Below are positions 17,065 through 26,022 of a stretch of DNA of 64,000 nt, piece by piece. Source of the stretch: Sneathia vaginalis (lineage in GTDB: Bacteria > Fusobacteriota > Fusobacteriia > Fusobacteriales > Leptotrichiaceae); NCBI RefSeq assembly GCF_000973085.1, contig NZ_CP011280.1, positions 460,642 through 524,641 on the forward strand, given 5' to 3'. Numbering within the stretch: position 1 is the stretch's first letter; every line of letters starts with the position of its first letter. The notes beneath the pieces were generated by a model. It saw only the letters and a program-made list of their open reading frames with translations. It ran no database searches and was not told the origin of the DNA. The position numbers and the translations under genes are program-made.

Positions 17065-17528
17065 AAAAAACAAATGCAATGAGAATTTTAGATTCTAAAA
17101 AGATAGCATATGATGAAATAGAATATGACACAAGTAAAGGTATATCAGGTGTTGATGTTGCAATAAGTACAGGTGAAAATCCTGCAAATGTTTACAAGAC
17201 ACTAGTTACATATTCAAAAGATAAAGAATACTTTGTATTTGTAGTTCCAGTAGGTTGTGAATTAGATTTAAAAAAGGCTGCAAATGTAGCGAAAACAAAA
17301 AAGATTGATATGTTACCACAAAAAGAACTATTAAATCTTACAGGATATGTACATGGAGGTTGTTCACCTATAGGAATGAAAAAGCTATTTAAAACATTTA
17401 TAGATATAAGTGCCAAAGGCAAGGAATATATATTTGTTAGTGGTGGCAAGGTAGGACTTCAAGTAAAGATTAATCCAGATGATATATTGAAAGTAACGAA
17501 TGTAAAATATGAAGATATAGTAAAATAA
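17061..17528 (+). CDS. ybaK: Cys-tRNA(Pro)/Cys-tRNA(Cys) deacylase, YbaK/EbsC family
   Basis: A 155-residue editing protein that hydrolyses mischarged Cys-tRNA(Pro). Family motifs: VYKTLVTY with the catalytic-type lysine, FVVPVGCELDLKKAA, and the C-terminal GYVHGGCSPIG followed by VSGGKVGLQV. Its ATG overlaps the stop of the metal-binding protein gene (ATGA), so it is translated from the same message. Free-standing, cytoplasmic, normal length. Confident at family level. Confidence 0.92.
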   Translation: MKKTNAMRILDSKKIAYDEIEYDTSKGISGVDVAISTGENPANVYKTLVTYSKDKEYFVFVVPVGCELDLKKAANVAKTKKIDMLPQKELLNLTGYVHGGCSPIGMKKLFKTFIDISAKGKEYIFVSGGKVGLQVKINPDDILKVTNVKYEDIVK

Positions 17529-17529
17529 G

Positions 17530-17562
17530 AAAAAATCTCCCAATTTTTTGAGAGATTTTTTT
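17530..17562. terminator. Bidirectional terminator between ybaK and the rsmC-like gene
   Basis: AAAAATCTC and GAGATTTTT arms with A- and T-runs on both outer sides, at a convergent gene junction. Confidence 0.75.
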
Positions 17563-18169
17563 ATAACCCTTTTTTTGTTGCCATATATACCCTATAACCC
17601 TCGCATATATTAAGGCAAAAAACTTCTTGGAATATATTTTTTAATTCTTTTTCAGTTGATTTTGCTCCATGCTTTGTCATAATAACACAGAAAAATACTC
17701 CATTTTCATTTAAGTGTTCATAGCTTTTTTGATATAGTTCAAATATTAGCTTTTTACCAGCTCTAATTGGAGGGTTAGATATAATCAAATCAAAAGTATC
17801 AGAAATATTTTCATAAAGATTTGATTTAGTAATATTAAACTTATTAATATTGTTTTTTTCTAAATTTACACTAGATAAATCAAGTGCACGTTCATTAATA
17901 TCAGATAGTGTAATAGTGCATGTAGGATAAAATGTCTTTATTATAGTCCCAACAACACCATATCCACAACCAATATCAAGTACACTAAAGTCTTTATTAG
18001 AATAATTTTTAATGATTTCTTTTAATAAGATTAGTGTACCTAAATCAACATGATTTTTTGAAAATATACCATTATCAGTTGTAAAGATAAAATCTTTATC
18101 TAGAAAATTTAAAAATATATCTTTTCTTTTTGAAATTGTATCAGGTTTTTCACTGAAGTAATGTTGCAT
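17561..18169 (-). CDS. RsmC/YbxB-like class I SAM methyltransferase
   Basis: A 202-residue methyltransferase of the COG2813 type. SAM-binding motif I is VLDIGCGYGVVG (about 63-74); the catalytic motif is SNPPIRAGK, the form characteristic of RsmC-type N2-guanine methylases acting on 16S rRNA (G1207 in E. coli). It lacks the N-terminal inactive domain of E. coli RsmC, as do the short Firmicutes YbxB forms. It starts one base after the GNAT gene stop (TAATG). Exact rRNA target not proven. Confidence 0.82.
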   Translation of the reverse strand: MQHYFSEKPDTISKRKDIFLNFLDKDFIFTTDNGIFSKNHVDLGTLILLKEIIKNYSNKDFSVLDIGCGYGVVGTIIKTFYPTCTITLSDINERALDLSSVNLEKNNINKFNITKSNLYENISDTFDLIISNPPIRAGKKLIFELYQKSYEHLNENGVFFCVIMTKHGAKSTEKELKNIFQEVFCLNICEGYRVYMATKKGL

Positions 18170-18606
18170 TATTTTTCCTTTCTCATTAAAAATCTTTTTT
18201 CATTATCAAAATATTCATTATCTAAGTTTTTTGTAATCTTAAATCCTAAAGAGCTATATAGCCTTATTGCATAAGTATTACTACAAGTAACAGTTAATTC
18301 AAAAATTGAAATATCTTTTAAGTCAGAAAACATAAAGTTCATTAACATTCTAGCATATCCCTTATTTTGAAATTTTTCATTTGTTGATACACCATATATA
18401 TATGCTATATTATCTCTAGAAAAAATAACTTCAATTACTGAAATAATATCTGTATCATTAAAAATTGCATAAGTACTACCATATTTTGTAAAGGGCGATA
18501 TATTGTATTGTCCAACACCAGCAGTTCCAAATATTTTTTCTTCATACAGATATATTCTTTTAAGAATATCCCTATCAAGAGTAGCATCTAATTTTTTAAT
18601 TATCAT
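18169..18606 (-). CDS. GNAT-family N-acetyltransferase
   Basis: A 145-residue acetyltransferase. The acetyl-CoA loop appears as VSTNEKFQNKGYARMLMNFMF (Q/R-x-x-G-x-G/A pattern), followed by FELTVTCSNTYAIRLYSSLGF, the usual C-terminal GNAT signature. The substrate is unknown. It overlaps truA by 11 bases and abuts the rsmC-like gene, so it belongs to the same minus-strand message of translation-related genes. A ribosomal-protein or small-molecule substrate is equally possible. Confidence 0.82.
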   Translation of the reverse strand: MIIKKLDATLDRDILKRIYLYEEKIFGTAGVGQYNISPFTKYGSTYAIFNDTDIISVIEVIFSRDNIAYIYGVSTNEKFQNKGYARMLMNFMFSDLKDISIFELTVTCSNTYAIRLYSSLGFKITKNLDNEYFDNEKRFLMRKEK

Positions 18607-19315
18607 AACATACCTCTTTTAGGTATAGACCATTAGGGGATAATATTTTTTTAGGTCCATTACCTATACCGTTAAGCTTATTTATTATAGTTTTTTCATC
18701 TTCATATATGCAAGAAGCTACAATTAGTCTTATCATAGATTTTAAAAAACTATTACCTTTTATTATAATCTGAAACTCATCATTAATTTTTACACAATTA
18801 GCAGAATAAATCTTTCTGACTGGATTTTTTTGGTCTTTATCAGATTTAGAATAAAGTGTAAAATCATGTTCACCAACAAATAAAGCTAGTTTTTTATTTA
18901 TTTTTTCAATATCAATATCTTTTCGTATTTCAGATATATATGAAGCTTCAAAAGGTGATATATCATCAATATATTTTAATCTATATAAATATGTTCTGTA
19001 AGTAGCCATATATCTAGAATTAAAGTCTTTATCTACAATATCAATGTTATAGACCTTTATTTTACCATAAAGAGCTTTATTAAGTTGCTTTTTAATAGCA
19101 ATAGGAGGGATAGTTTTAGATATTTTAAAATTTGATACTTGCATTAATGCGTGTACACCTCTATCAGTTCTTCCAGAGCTAATTAAGTTTATTTTCTCAT
19201 TGAAAACTTCAAATATTACTCTTTCTATTTCACCTTGAACTGTAATCTTATTCTTTTGTCTTTGCATACCATAGAATTTACTTCCATCATAAGAGTATAC
19301 CATCCTTATATCCAT
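18596..19315 (-). CDS. truA: tRNA pseudouridine(38-40) synthase
   Basis: A 239-residue TruA. The catalytic aspartate is D51 in SSGRTDRGVHALMQV, the family hallmark; N-terminal MVYSYDGSKFYGMQRQ and the region RTYLYRL also match. It modifies the anticodon stem of many tRNAs. The length is typical (about 245). Its start overlaps the HAD gene by 10 bases and its stop overlaps the GNAT gene, so it is inside a coupled operon. Confidence 0.95.
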   Translation of the reverse strand: MDIRMVYSYDGSKFYGMQRQKNKITVQGEIERVIFEVFNEKINLISSGRTDRGVHALMQVSNFKISKTIPPIAIKKQLNKALYGKIKVYNIDIVDKDFNSRYMATYRTYLYRLKYIDDISPFEASYISEIRKDIDIEKINKKLALFVGEHDFTLYSKSDKDQKNPVRKIYSANCVKINDEFQIIIKGNSFLKSMIRLIVASCIYEDEKTIINKLNGIGNGPKKILSPNGLYLKEVCYDN

Positions 19316-19902
19316 CTATCCAACCACCCATTCTTTTTAGGTAAGCCTAACACCTTATTTCCTTTATTTATACTAATTTTCTTTTTTGCTATGTTGAATA
19401 AGGGAAGATCAGATAAGCTATCAGAGTAAAAGCAAAGCACATCAAAACTTCCTAATTCATTTAATCTTTTTAGTTTTTCATCTTTTTTACAATTTTTTCC
19501 AATAAGAGTAAAGTTTGAATATTTTGTTGATATTAATATATCAAAGCCTAATTTTTTGTAAATGGGTTCTAGTAAAAAATCGGGAGATGCAGATATTAGG
19601 ATTAATAAGTCGGCATCCTTCCTATTTTCCTTTATTTCTTCAAAAAAATATGGATAAATATTTTTTATTTCATTTTCCCAGAATAAATTAATATCATTTT
19701 CTATATCCATTCCTTTAAATATACTAAAAAATATATTTTTTACTTTTTTTAAATCCTTAATATTAAAAAGTATTATGGTAAGGTTTAATATGAATTTTGG
19801 TATAAGGTATCTATGACGTTTTAAGAAAAAAAACATAAAAGCCATGCTTGTTTCCTTACTGTATATTGTTTTATCAAAGTCATAGATTATAGCCTTTTTC
19901 AT
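19306..19902 (-). CDS. HAD-IB family phosphatase
   Basis: A 198-residue haloacid-dehalogenase phosphatase. Motif I is D8-F-D10-K-T (nucleophile D8), motif II is the serine in LILISASPDFL, and motif III/IV appear as KKDEKLKRL and FYSDSLSDLPLF. This pattern is shared with phosphoserine phosphatase and phosphatidylglycerophosphatase-like members. A hydrophobic patch (MAFMFFFLKRHRYLIPKFILNL) suggests a cap or membrane contact. The substrate is unknown. The start overlaps the ATPase gene by 23 bases. Confidence 0.82.
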   Translation of the reverse strand: MKKAIIYDFDKTIYSKETSMAFMFFFLKRHRYLIPKFILNLTIILFNIKDLKKVKNIFFSIFKGMDIENDINLFWENEIKNIYPYFFEEIKENRKDADLLILISASPDFLLEPIYKKLGFDILISTKYSNFTLIGKNCKKDEKLKRLNELGSFDVLCFYSDSLSDLPLFNIAKKKISINKGNKVLGLPKKNGWLDRWI

Positions 19903-20914
19903 TACAGTCCTCCATCATTGTTTTAAAGTCTAGTTTTTTTAATTCATGTAGTATATCAGAATTTAATGTATATCTTGAAAATATATCTTTTTCTTTCTCT
20001 TGCATGTATAAGACTTCATTTATCATTATTCTATCTTTTATTAATTTATTATCATTTGAACAAAGTAATCTTTGAGATACTATCATCACAACAGAATCTA
20101 GTAGTAAATATTTAGGAATTGACATATCGATAAGTCTTGCAAAACTTGTAATACAATCATTAGTATGTAGAGTTGCAAGTACAAGGTGACCAGTAAGAGC
20201 TGCACGAATTGCAATTTTTGCTGTTAATTCATCACGAATTTCTGAAATTATTATTATATCAGGATCAGATCTTAGTGAACTTCTTAAAATACATGGAAAA
20301 CTTAAACCTATTTCTTCATTAACCTGTACTTGTATTATACCATTTACCTTATTTTCTACAGGATCTTCAATTGTTATTATCTTTTTATTACCTGTATTTA
20401 ATAGATGTGTAAAGGATAGTAGAGTGGTAGACTTACCACTACCTGTTGGACCAGTTACAAGGATTAAGCCATGTGATTTAGATAATGCCTTTTTTATCTT
20501 ACTAATATTATTTTCATTAAATCCCAATGTTTTTAATGATATATCTGATAAGGTAGAATTTAGTATTCTAATAACAACATTTTCACCTGTTATACTAGGC
20601 ATTACACAGACTCTTAAATCGTGATTTTCAAATGTAATATTACCATCTTGTGGTAACCTTTTTTCAGCAACATTCATTTTAGCCATTATCTTTATACGTG
20701 ATATTAATTCACTCGCATTGTTTAAAGTATTATCTAATTTTATTACCCCATTTACCCTATATTCTATGAGGCATTTTCCATAATAATCTTGTATGTGTAT
20801 GTCACTTGCTTTTAATGCAATTCCTCTTCGAATTATATCATTTGCTTCTAAAATTATATTGTGAGTTATAAAGACATTGCTAGAAGCAATGTCTTTAGTT
20901 GTAGTATTTCCCAT
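19880..20914 (-). CDS. GspE/PilB/ComGA-type secretion ATPase
   Basis: A 344-residue type II secretion/type IV pilus family ATPase. Walker A is VTGPTGSGKSTT, the Asp box ITIEDPVEN, Walker B IIIISEIRDELTA and the His box LATLHTND. An N2-like segment (KASDIHIQDYYGKCLIEYRVNGVI) is present, but the long N1 domain of PilB is missing and the four-cysteine zinc motif is reduced to one cysteine, so the protein resembles short ComGA-type ATPases. It would power a pseudopilus or DNA-uptake pilus. No other pilus gene is next to it; it lies in a housekeeping run. ATG 20914 has a GGGGG ribosome site. Confidence 0.85.
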   Translation of the reverse strand: MGNTTTKDIASSNVFITHNIILEANDIIRRGIALKASDIHIQDYYGKCLIEYRVNGVIKLDNTLNNASELISRIKIMAKMNVAEKRLPQDGNITFENHDLRVCVMPSITGENVVIRILNSTLSDISLKTLGFNENNISKIKKALSKSHGLILVTGPTGSGKSTTLLSFTHLLNTGNKKIITIEDPVENKVNGIIQVQVNEEIGLSFPCILRSSLRSDPDIIIISEIRDELTAKIAIRAALTGHLVLATLHTNDCITSFARLIDMSIPKYLLLDSVVMIVSQRLLCSNDNKLIKDRIMINEVLYMQEKEKDIFSRYTLNSDILHELKKLDFKTMMEDCNEKGYNL

Positions 20915-20936
20915 TATATACCCCCGTTTAAAATTG

Positions 20937-21395
20937 TTATTTTTTATTCAAAATTTCTTTTAATAATAATTCATTTTGTGCTTTAACTGAAGAAAATAAT
21001 ACTTTTTTTATTATATTGTAGAACTTAAGTTGTTGTTTTTGATTTTCAACTTCTTTTATCATAGATTTAATTTGTAAAACTAAGAAATCTTGTTCTTCAT
21101 ATGAAAGATTAAAAGTCTTTAATTTTTCTCTTTTTTGTCCTTTTTCAACATGTACTTGTTTTCTTATATAATCAAAAAAGCTTTGAATATTAGGTAAAAC
21201 TGCATTGTTAGCTTCCATTTGTTTTTTTAGTTCAGTTATAACTTGATCTAGGTATCTTTGTGAACCTTTAGATAGGTGTACTTCTATTTTTCTTTTACCT
21301 TTACCAATTTTTTGAACAGCAGAAGCCATTTTCATTTGTTGTTTCATGTTAAATACGTCCATGTCGTTAATTTTGTTAGCATTAACCATTTTCAT
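20937..21395 (-). CDS. Conserved-looking helical protein of unknown function
   Basis: A 152-residue protein I do not recognise. It is rich in lysine, glutamine and methionine, has no membrane segment, and most of it should be alpha-helical with coiled-coil-like stretches (EEQDFLVLQIKSMIKEVENQKQQ). I choose ATG 21395, eight bases after GGAGGAG; the frame is open to 21428 but that would overlap tsaC by 47 bases. It overlaps tsaC by 14 bases and precedes the GspE-like ATPase gene by 22 bases, so a link to either is possible but unproven. Confidence 0.7.
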   Translation of the reverse strand: MKMVNANKINDMDVFNMKQQMKMASAVQKIGKGKRKIEVHLSKGSQRYLDQVITELKKQMEANNAVLPNIQSFFDYIRKQVHVEKGQKREKLKTFNLSYEEQDFLVLQIKSMIKEVENQKQQLKFYNIIKKVLFSSVKAQNELLLKEILNKK

Positions 21396-21987
21396 TAGTT
21401 TCTCCTCCAATCTTAAGTATTTCTTCAAAATTAATTTGGCCTTGTCTTATCAAACTATATTTACCATCAAGATATGACACTATTGTTGAGGGAATGCCAG
21501 ATAAATTTTTATCTGTTGTGATTATTAGAGGAACATTTTTTAAAAGTTCATCTGATATATTGCTAATATTTGTGACAGGGGGTTCGCCAGATATATTAGC
21601 ACTAGTAGTCATAAGTATTCCACCAACTCTTCGTATAATATCTCTTGTTAAGTCATTATCAGGTATTCTTATTCCAACAGTAGGACCTAGTAAGTCAACA
21701 AATTCTTTTTTTGTCTTACATACAATACTTAATGCACCTGGTAGAAAATGTTTGATAAGATTTAAGTCAATATCGTCTGTTAATTTAAAAAAATCATTAT
21801 AATCAGATACTAAAGCCAAAATCTTTTTATTTTTATCTCTTTTTTTTAAGAGATATAGTTGTTCTATTGCTTTTTTTGTAGGTATTGCACCTAAACCATA
21901 AACAGTATCAGTTGGTACTATTATACAACGACCTTCTAGTAATAACTTAATACCATCTTCTATCTTATTTTTATTCATTTGATTCAT
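21382..21987 (-). CDS. tsaC: Threonylcarbamoyl-AMP synthase (Sua5/YrdC/TsaC)
   Basis: A 201-residue enzyme that makes threonylcarbamoyl-AMP for the essential t6A37 tRNA modification. Family landmarks: IIVPTDTVYGLGAIPTKKA near residue 20, LKKRDKNKK, FLPGALSIVCK, VGIRIPDN and MTTSANISGEPP. It has the short TsaC form without the C-terminal Sua5 domain. Its start overlaps the end of prs by 17 bases; an internal ATG at 21978 is an alternative start. Cytoplasmic. Confidence 0.92.
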   Translation of the reverse strand: MNQMNKNKIEDGIKLLLEGRCIIVPTDTVYGLGAIPTKKAIEQLYLLKKRDKNKKILALVSDYNDFFKLTDDIDLNLIKHFLPGALSIVCKTKKEFVDLLGPTVGIRIPDNDLTRDIIRRVGGILMTTSANISGEPPVTNISNISDELLKNVPLIITTDKNLSGIPSTIVSYLDGKYSLIRQGQINFEEILKIGGETNENG

Positions 21988-22948
21988 CTATATCATGAGG
22001 AAGAGCAAATAGGTCGCTTATAGGTTCTTCATTATATATTCTATGTATAGTTTCAGCAAACATAGTGCTAGCAGAAACTATAGATAATTTATCAAATAAT
22101 TGTTCTTCTTTTAATTGAATTGAATCAGTTACAATAATCTTTTTAAAAGCAGAATCTTTTAGTCTTTGTACAGCTTGTCCAGAGAATACTGGGTGAGTAG
22201 CACATGCATAAACTTCAGTAGCACCAGCTTCTTTTAGTGCAACAGCAGCGTTACATATAGTACCAGCTGTATCGATTATATCATCTATTATTATTGCTTT
22301 TTTACCTTCAACGTTACCTATAATATTCATTACTTCACAAACATTAGCTTGTGGTCTACGTTTGTCTATTATGGCAAGTGGTGTATGTAGCCATGTAGCA
22401 AGATTTCTTGCTCTTTTAACTCCACCAACGTCTGGAGATACAACTACAGTATCGTTAGGCGTAAATCCTTGGTTTATAAAATACTTTGCAAATATAGGTA
22501 AAGCTTCCATATGATCAACTGGTATATCGAAGAATCCTTGTATTTGTTTTGCGTGTAAATCCATTGTAACAACTCTTGTTGCTCCAGCGGTTGTTAATAA
22601 ATCTGCTACTAATTTAGCTGTGATTGGTTCACGAGGACTAGCTTTTCTATCTTGTCTTGCGTAACCATAGTATGGAATAACTGCTATTATTTCAGAAGCA
22701 GAAGCTCTTTTTAATGAGTCTATAAACACTAATAATTCCATTAAACTTTGATTTACTGGTTTTGAAGTTGATTGCACTACGAATACTTTACAACCTCTAA
22801 CAGTGCAATTGGCTTTAACAAAAGTTTCTCCATCAGCGAAACTTATGATATCTCTATCACCAAGCTTAGTACCCAATTTATCGGCTATTTTACTTGCAAG
22901 TTTAGCACTAGATGTACCAGCAAAAATTTTTATTTCGTGTTCTTTCAT
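21971..22948 (-). CDS. prs: Ribose-phosphate pyrophosphokinase (PRPP synthetase)
   Basis: Makes PRPP from ribose-5-phosphate and ATP for purine, pyrimidine, NAD and histidine synthesis. Signature stretches are intact: IAVIPYYGYARQDRKASPREPITAKL, VVTMDLHAKQIQGFFDIPVDH, and the PRPP-binding loop AIIIDDIIDTAGT. I place the start at ATG 22948 (protein MKEHEIKIFAG, 325 residues); a GTG four codons upstream is the alternative. It sits 19 bases downstream of glmU. If the ykkC RNA at 14441-14525 senses PRPP, this enzyme makes its ligand. Confidence 0.95.
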   Translation of the reverse strand: MKEHEIKIFAGTSSAKLASKIADKLGTKLGDRDIISFADGETFVKANCTVRGCKVFVVQSTSKPVNQSLMELLVFIDSLKRASASEIIAVIPYYGYARQDRKASPREPITAKLVADLLTTAGATRVVTMDLHAKQIQGFFDIPVDHMEALPIFAKYFINQGFTPNDTVVVSPDVGGVKRARNLATWLHTPLAIIDKRRPQANVCEVMNIIGNVEGKKAIIIDDIIDTAGTICNAAVALKEAGATEVYACATHPVFSGQAVQRLKDSAFKKIIVTDSIQLKEEQLFDKLSIVSASTMFAETIHRIYNEEPISDLFALPHDIDESNE

Positions 22949-22967
22949 CTTTTCTAACACTCTCTTT

Positions 22968-24293
22968 CTATTTTTTATTAATTATAACTTGTCTTGCACG
23001 ACCAAATGCTATTTTATTATCATCTACATTTTTTGTAATTACACTACCTGCTGCAGTTAGAACATTATCTCCAACTTTTACAGGTGCTACAAATATTGAA
23101 TTACTTCCAATAAATGCATCTTTTCCTATGAAGGTCTTATTCTTATTAACACCATCATAGTTACATGTAATAGTTCCAGCACCTATATTAGTATTTGCTC
23201 CTATAACAGAGTCTCCTAAATATGTTAAGTGTCCAGATTTTACACCTTCATTAAGTGTTGAGTTTTTAACTTCAACAAAGTTTCCTATATGCACCTTCTT
23301 ATTAAGAACAGTTCCTTTTCTTAAGTGTGCAAAAGGACCTATTGAAACTTCGTCTTCTAAAATAGAGCTTTCAATGACGCTATTATCAATTTTAACATTA
23401 TCTTTTATTGTACTATCTTCAATTCTTGATGAAAATATTGTACAGTTTTGCCCTATAATAGTTTTTCCTTTTATTATTGTATTTGGGTAAATAGTAGTAT
23501 CACATCCAATAACTACATCTTCTTCTATGTAAGTATTATTAGGATCTATGATATTAACACCATCTTCCATTAATTGATCTAATTTTTTTAAGGTTAATAT
23601 CTTTGATACAAGAGCTAAGTCTTTTTTAGAATTAATTCCTATCATTTCATTTTTATCTTTAAGTAATAAGCTATCAGATGTATAACCTAAATTGTTTAAT
23701 ATTTTTATAGCATCAGTTAAGTAATATTCGCCCTTGCTATTTTTATTATCAATTTTATCAATAACATCAAGTAGTGCCTTAGTTTTAAATAAGTAAACAC
23801 CTACATTAATTTCATTAATTTTTTTAATATCTTCGCTTGCTTCTTTCTCTTCTATTATGTCAACGACCTTGCCCATATCATTTTTTATTATTCTACCATA
23901 ACCCATAGGGTCATCTAATTTACAAGTTAAAAGTAAACAATCAAGATTATTTTTTATAAATTTATCTTTCATTTTTTCTATTGTGTACTTTGATAATAAG
24001 GGACCATCACCATAAGTTACTAGAACTAAGTCTGAATCTTTGAATTTGTCTTTTGCTATTTTTATAGCATGACCAGTTCCGAATTGTTCTTCTTGAACAA
24101 CGTAGTCATATTCTGGAAAATCTTTTATAATCTCCTCTTTCTTATAACCCAATATAAGTAGAACATCACCAAAATCTTTAGTTGTATTAATAACTTTTTG
24201 TAACATTTTTTCGCCATTAACTTTATGCAATACTTTAGGAATACTAGATTTCATTCTAGTACCTTTTCCAGCTGCAAGAATTATTGATAACAT
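22968..24293 (-). CDS. glmU: Bifunctional UDP-GlcNAc pyrophosphorylase / glucosamine-1-phosphate acetyltransferase
   Basis: A 441-residue GlmU catalysing the last two steps to UDP-GlcNAc for peptidoglycan and other glycans. The N-terminal uridyltransferase has LAAGKGTRMKSSIPKVLH and TYGDGPLL; the C-terminal half is a left-handed beta-helix of hexapeptide repeats (about 250-430) with SGHLTYLGDSVIGANTNIGAGT. TTGGAGG precedes ATG 24293. A possible promoter with TATAAT at 24323-24318 (minus strand) lies in the short gap to ldh, but its -35 is weak. Confidence 0.95.
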   Translation of the reverse strand: MLSIILAAGKGTRMKSSIPKVLHKVNGEKMLQKVINTTKDFGDVLLILGYKKEEIIKDFPEYDYVVQEEQFGTGHAIKIAKDKFKDSDLVLVTYGDGPLLSKYTIEKMKDKFIKNNLDCLLLTCKLDDPMGYGRIIKNDMGKVVDIIEEKEASEDIKKINEINVGVYLFKTKALLDVIDKIDNKNSKGEYYLTDAIKILNNLGYTSDSLLLKDKNEMIGINSKKDLALVSKILTLKKLDQLMEDGVNIIDPNNTYIEEDVVIGCDTTIYPNTIIKGKTIIGQNCTIFSSRIEDSTIKDNVKIDNSVIESSILEDEVSIGPFAHLRKGTVLNKKVHIGNFVEVKNSTLNEGVKSGHLTYLGDSVIGANTNIGAGTITCNYDGVNKNKTFIGKDAFIGSNSIFVAPVKVGDNVLTAAGSVITKNVDDNKIAFGRARQVIINKK

Positions 24294-24345
24294 ATTTCCT
24301 CCAAAAAAAATTATTTCATATATTATACCATAAAATTATACGAAA

Positions 24346-25281
24346 TTATAGAGAAAAACCATCTATAGTTTCTTTTAATATTTTTTTAGATGCATCTAAT
24401 TTTTGAGTTTCTTCTTCGTTTAAATCAGGACAAATCTTCATTATTTGACCTTGTCTACCTACTATATTAGGTACTGAGTAGTAAACATCACTAATAGGGT
24501 TGTAAGTAGAAATAGTTAAGATAGATTTTTCATCTCTTAATATTGCTTCAACTATTCTTCTAACAGATATTCCTATTGCATAGTTAGTATATCCCTTTTT
24601 ATTAATTATTTCATATGCAGCATTTTTAACGCTATTAGTTACTGATTCTTTTAATTCATTTAATTCAACATTTTCACGTTTACAATATTCGTCTATAGAT
24701 AAAGGACCAATACTTAATGCAGACCATACTGGAAATTCACTGTCACCATGTTCACCTATCATGTAACCATGAACACTTTTAGCATCTATATCAAAAATTT
24801 GTGAAAGTGTATATTTTAATCTTGAAGTATCAAGAACTGTACCACTACCTATAACTCTAGTTGCAGGGAAACCTGATAACTTGTATGTAAAGTAAGTTAA
24901 AACGTCTACTGGATTTGCAACTACTAATAGGATACTGTTAGGTGAGTATCTAACAATCTTAGGAACCATTTGCTTAAATATTGATAAGTTTTTACCAATA
25001 AGATCTAGTCTTGTTTCACCAGGTTTTTGACCAGCACCTGCTGTAATAATTACTATATCAGAATCAGCAGTATCTTTGTAGTCACCTGCTGTTATTTCAA
25101 CAGATTTCATAAATGCAGCACCATGTGCAATATCTAAAGCTTCTCCTTGTGCCTTATCCTTGTTAATGTCTACAAGTACAATGTGAGATGCAAGCCCTGA
25201 TTCAGCAACTGCTAATGTAGTAGCAGATCCAACGAATCCTGCTCCTATAATTGATACTTTGTTTGTTTTTCTCATACTCAT
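24346..25281 (-). CDS. ldh: L-lactate dehydrogenase
   Basis: A 311-residue NAD-dependent lactate dehydrogenase reducing pyruvate to L-lactate. The dinucleotide-binding motif is IIGAGFVGS; glutamine in the loop AGAGQKPGETR indicates lactate rather than malate specificity (malate dehydrogenases have arginine there). The catalytic histidine is in GYMIGEHGDSEFPVWS. The start overlaps the stop of the ABC ATPase gene by 4 bases and has a GGAGGA site. With pflB this gives the cell two pyruvate sinks, mixed formate/acetate and lactate. Confidence 0.95.
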   Translation of the reverse strand: MSMRKTNKVSIIGAGFVGSATTLAVAESGLASHIVLVDINKDKAQGEALDIAHGAAFMKSVEITAGDYKDTADSDIVIITAGAGQKPGETRLDLIGKNLSIFKQMVPKIVRYSPNSILLVVANPVDVLTYFTYKLSGFPATRVIGSGTVLDTSRLKYTLSQIFDIDAKSVHGYMIGEHGDSEFPVWSALSIGPLSIDEYCKRENVELNELKESVTNSVKNAAYEIINKKGYTNYAIGISVRRIVEAILRDEKSILTISTYNPISDVYYSVPNIVGRQGQIMKICPDLNEEETQKLDASKKILKETIDGFSL

Positions 25282-25904
25282 ATATGTTCCTCCATTTTTA
25301 ATATTGTGTTTGAAATCTTTTTTACTATTTGTAAGTCGTGCGATATGAAAATAAATGTTGTCATATATTTTTCATTAAAAAACTTTATTAATTCTATGAT
25401 TTGCTCTTGTATAGTTAAATCAAGAGAAGCTATAGGCTCATCACAAATTACAAGTTTTGGTTTTAATATCATAGCAGCACCGACTATAACTCTTTGTCTT
25501 TGACCACCAGATAGTTCACTAGGATATCTATCTTTAAAATGAGTTAATTTTAAAAATTCTAACATTTCATCAACTCTTTTAGAAATATCTTTCTGCTTAT
25601 TAACTATTAATGGCTCAGATAAAATCTCATTAACAGTCATTTCTTCATTTAGTGCACTATATGGATCTTGAAAAATCATCTGTATATCAGATATTTTGCG
25701 TAAATTAAGGTCTTTATTCTCAAATAGAATTTTACCAGAACTAGGCTTAATAATACCTAATATAATTTTTGCAATGGTGGATTTTCCAATACCAGATCTA
25801 CCGACTATAGAAAAAATTTCGCCTTTTTTTACTTCAAAAGATAGGTTTGAAAATATAGTTTCATGACCGTATCTTTTTGACACATTTTCTAGTTTTAAAA
25901 TCAT
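25278..25904 (-). CDS. Orphan Opp/Dpp-type ABC transporter ATP-binding protein
   Basis: A 208-residue ATPase. Walker A is VGRSGIGKST, Q-loop MIFQDPYSALN, signature LSGGQRQRV, Walker B LVICDEPIASLD and H-loop FISHDL. The FQDPYSALN form is typical of peptide/nickel transporter ATPases (OppF/DppF/NikE), but the C-terminal extension of those proteins is missing and the usual second ATPase, permeases and binding protein are absent nearby. It is coupled to ldh by a 4-base overlap. It could serve a transporter encoded elsewhere or be a remnant that still looks intact in all motifs. Confidence 0.85.
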   Translation of the reverse strand: MILKLENVSKRYGHETIFSNLSFEVKKGEIFSIVGRSGIGKSTIAKIILGIIKPSSGKILFENKDLNLRKISDIQMIFQDPYSALNEEMTVNEILSEPLIVNKQKDISKRVDEMLEFLKLTHFKDRYPSELSGGQRQRVIVGAAMILKPKLVICDEPIASLDLTIQEQIIELIKFFNEKYMTTFIFISHDLQIVKKISNTILKMEEHI

Positions 25905-25967
25905 ACTACCACTTCAAATTTTACAATAAAATAGTTAAAAAATCTAGTGAAAAGCTAAATATATATG

Positions 25968-25995
25968 AAAAAAAGCTAGTTTTAAGCTAGCTTTT
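25968..25995 (-). terminator. Terminator after tpx
   Basis: On the minus strand AAAGCTAG and CTAGCTTT arms around a 7-base loop lead into a T-run. Confidence 0.75.
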
Positions 25996-26022
25996 AATAA
26001 GTTTTCTCATACACTGAAACCT

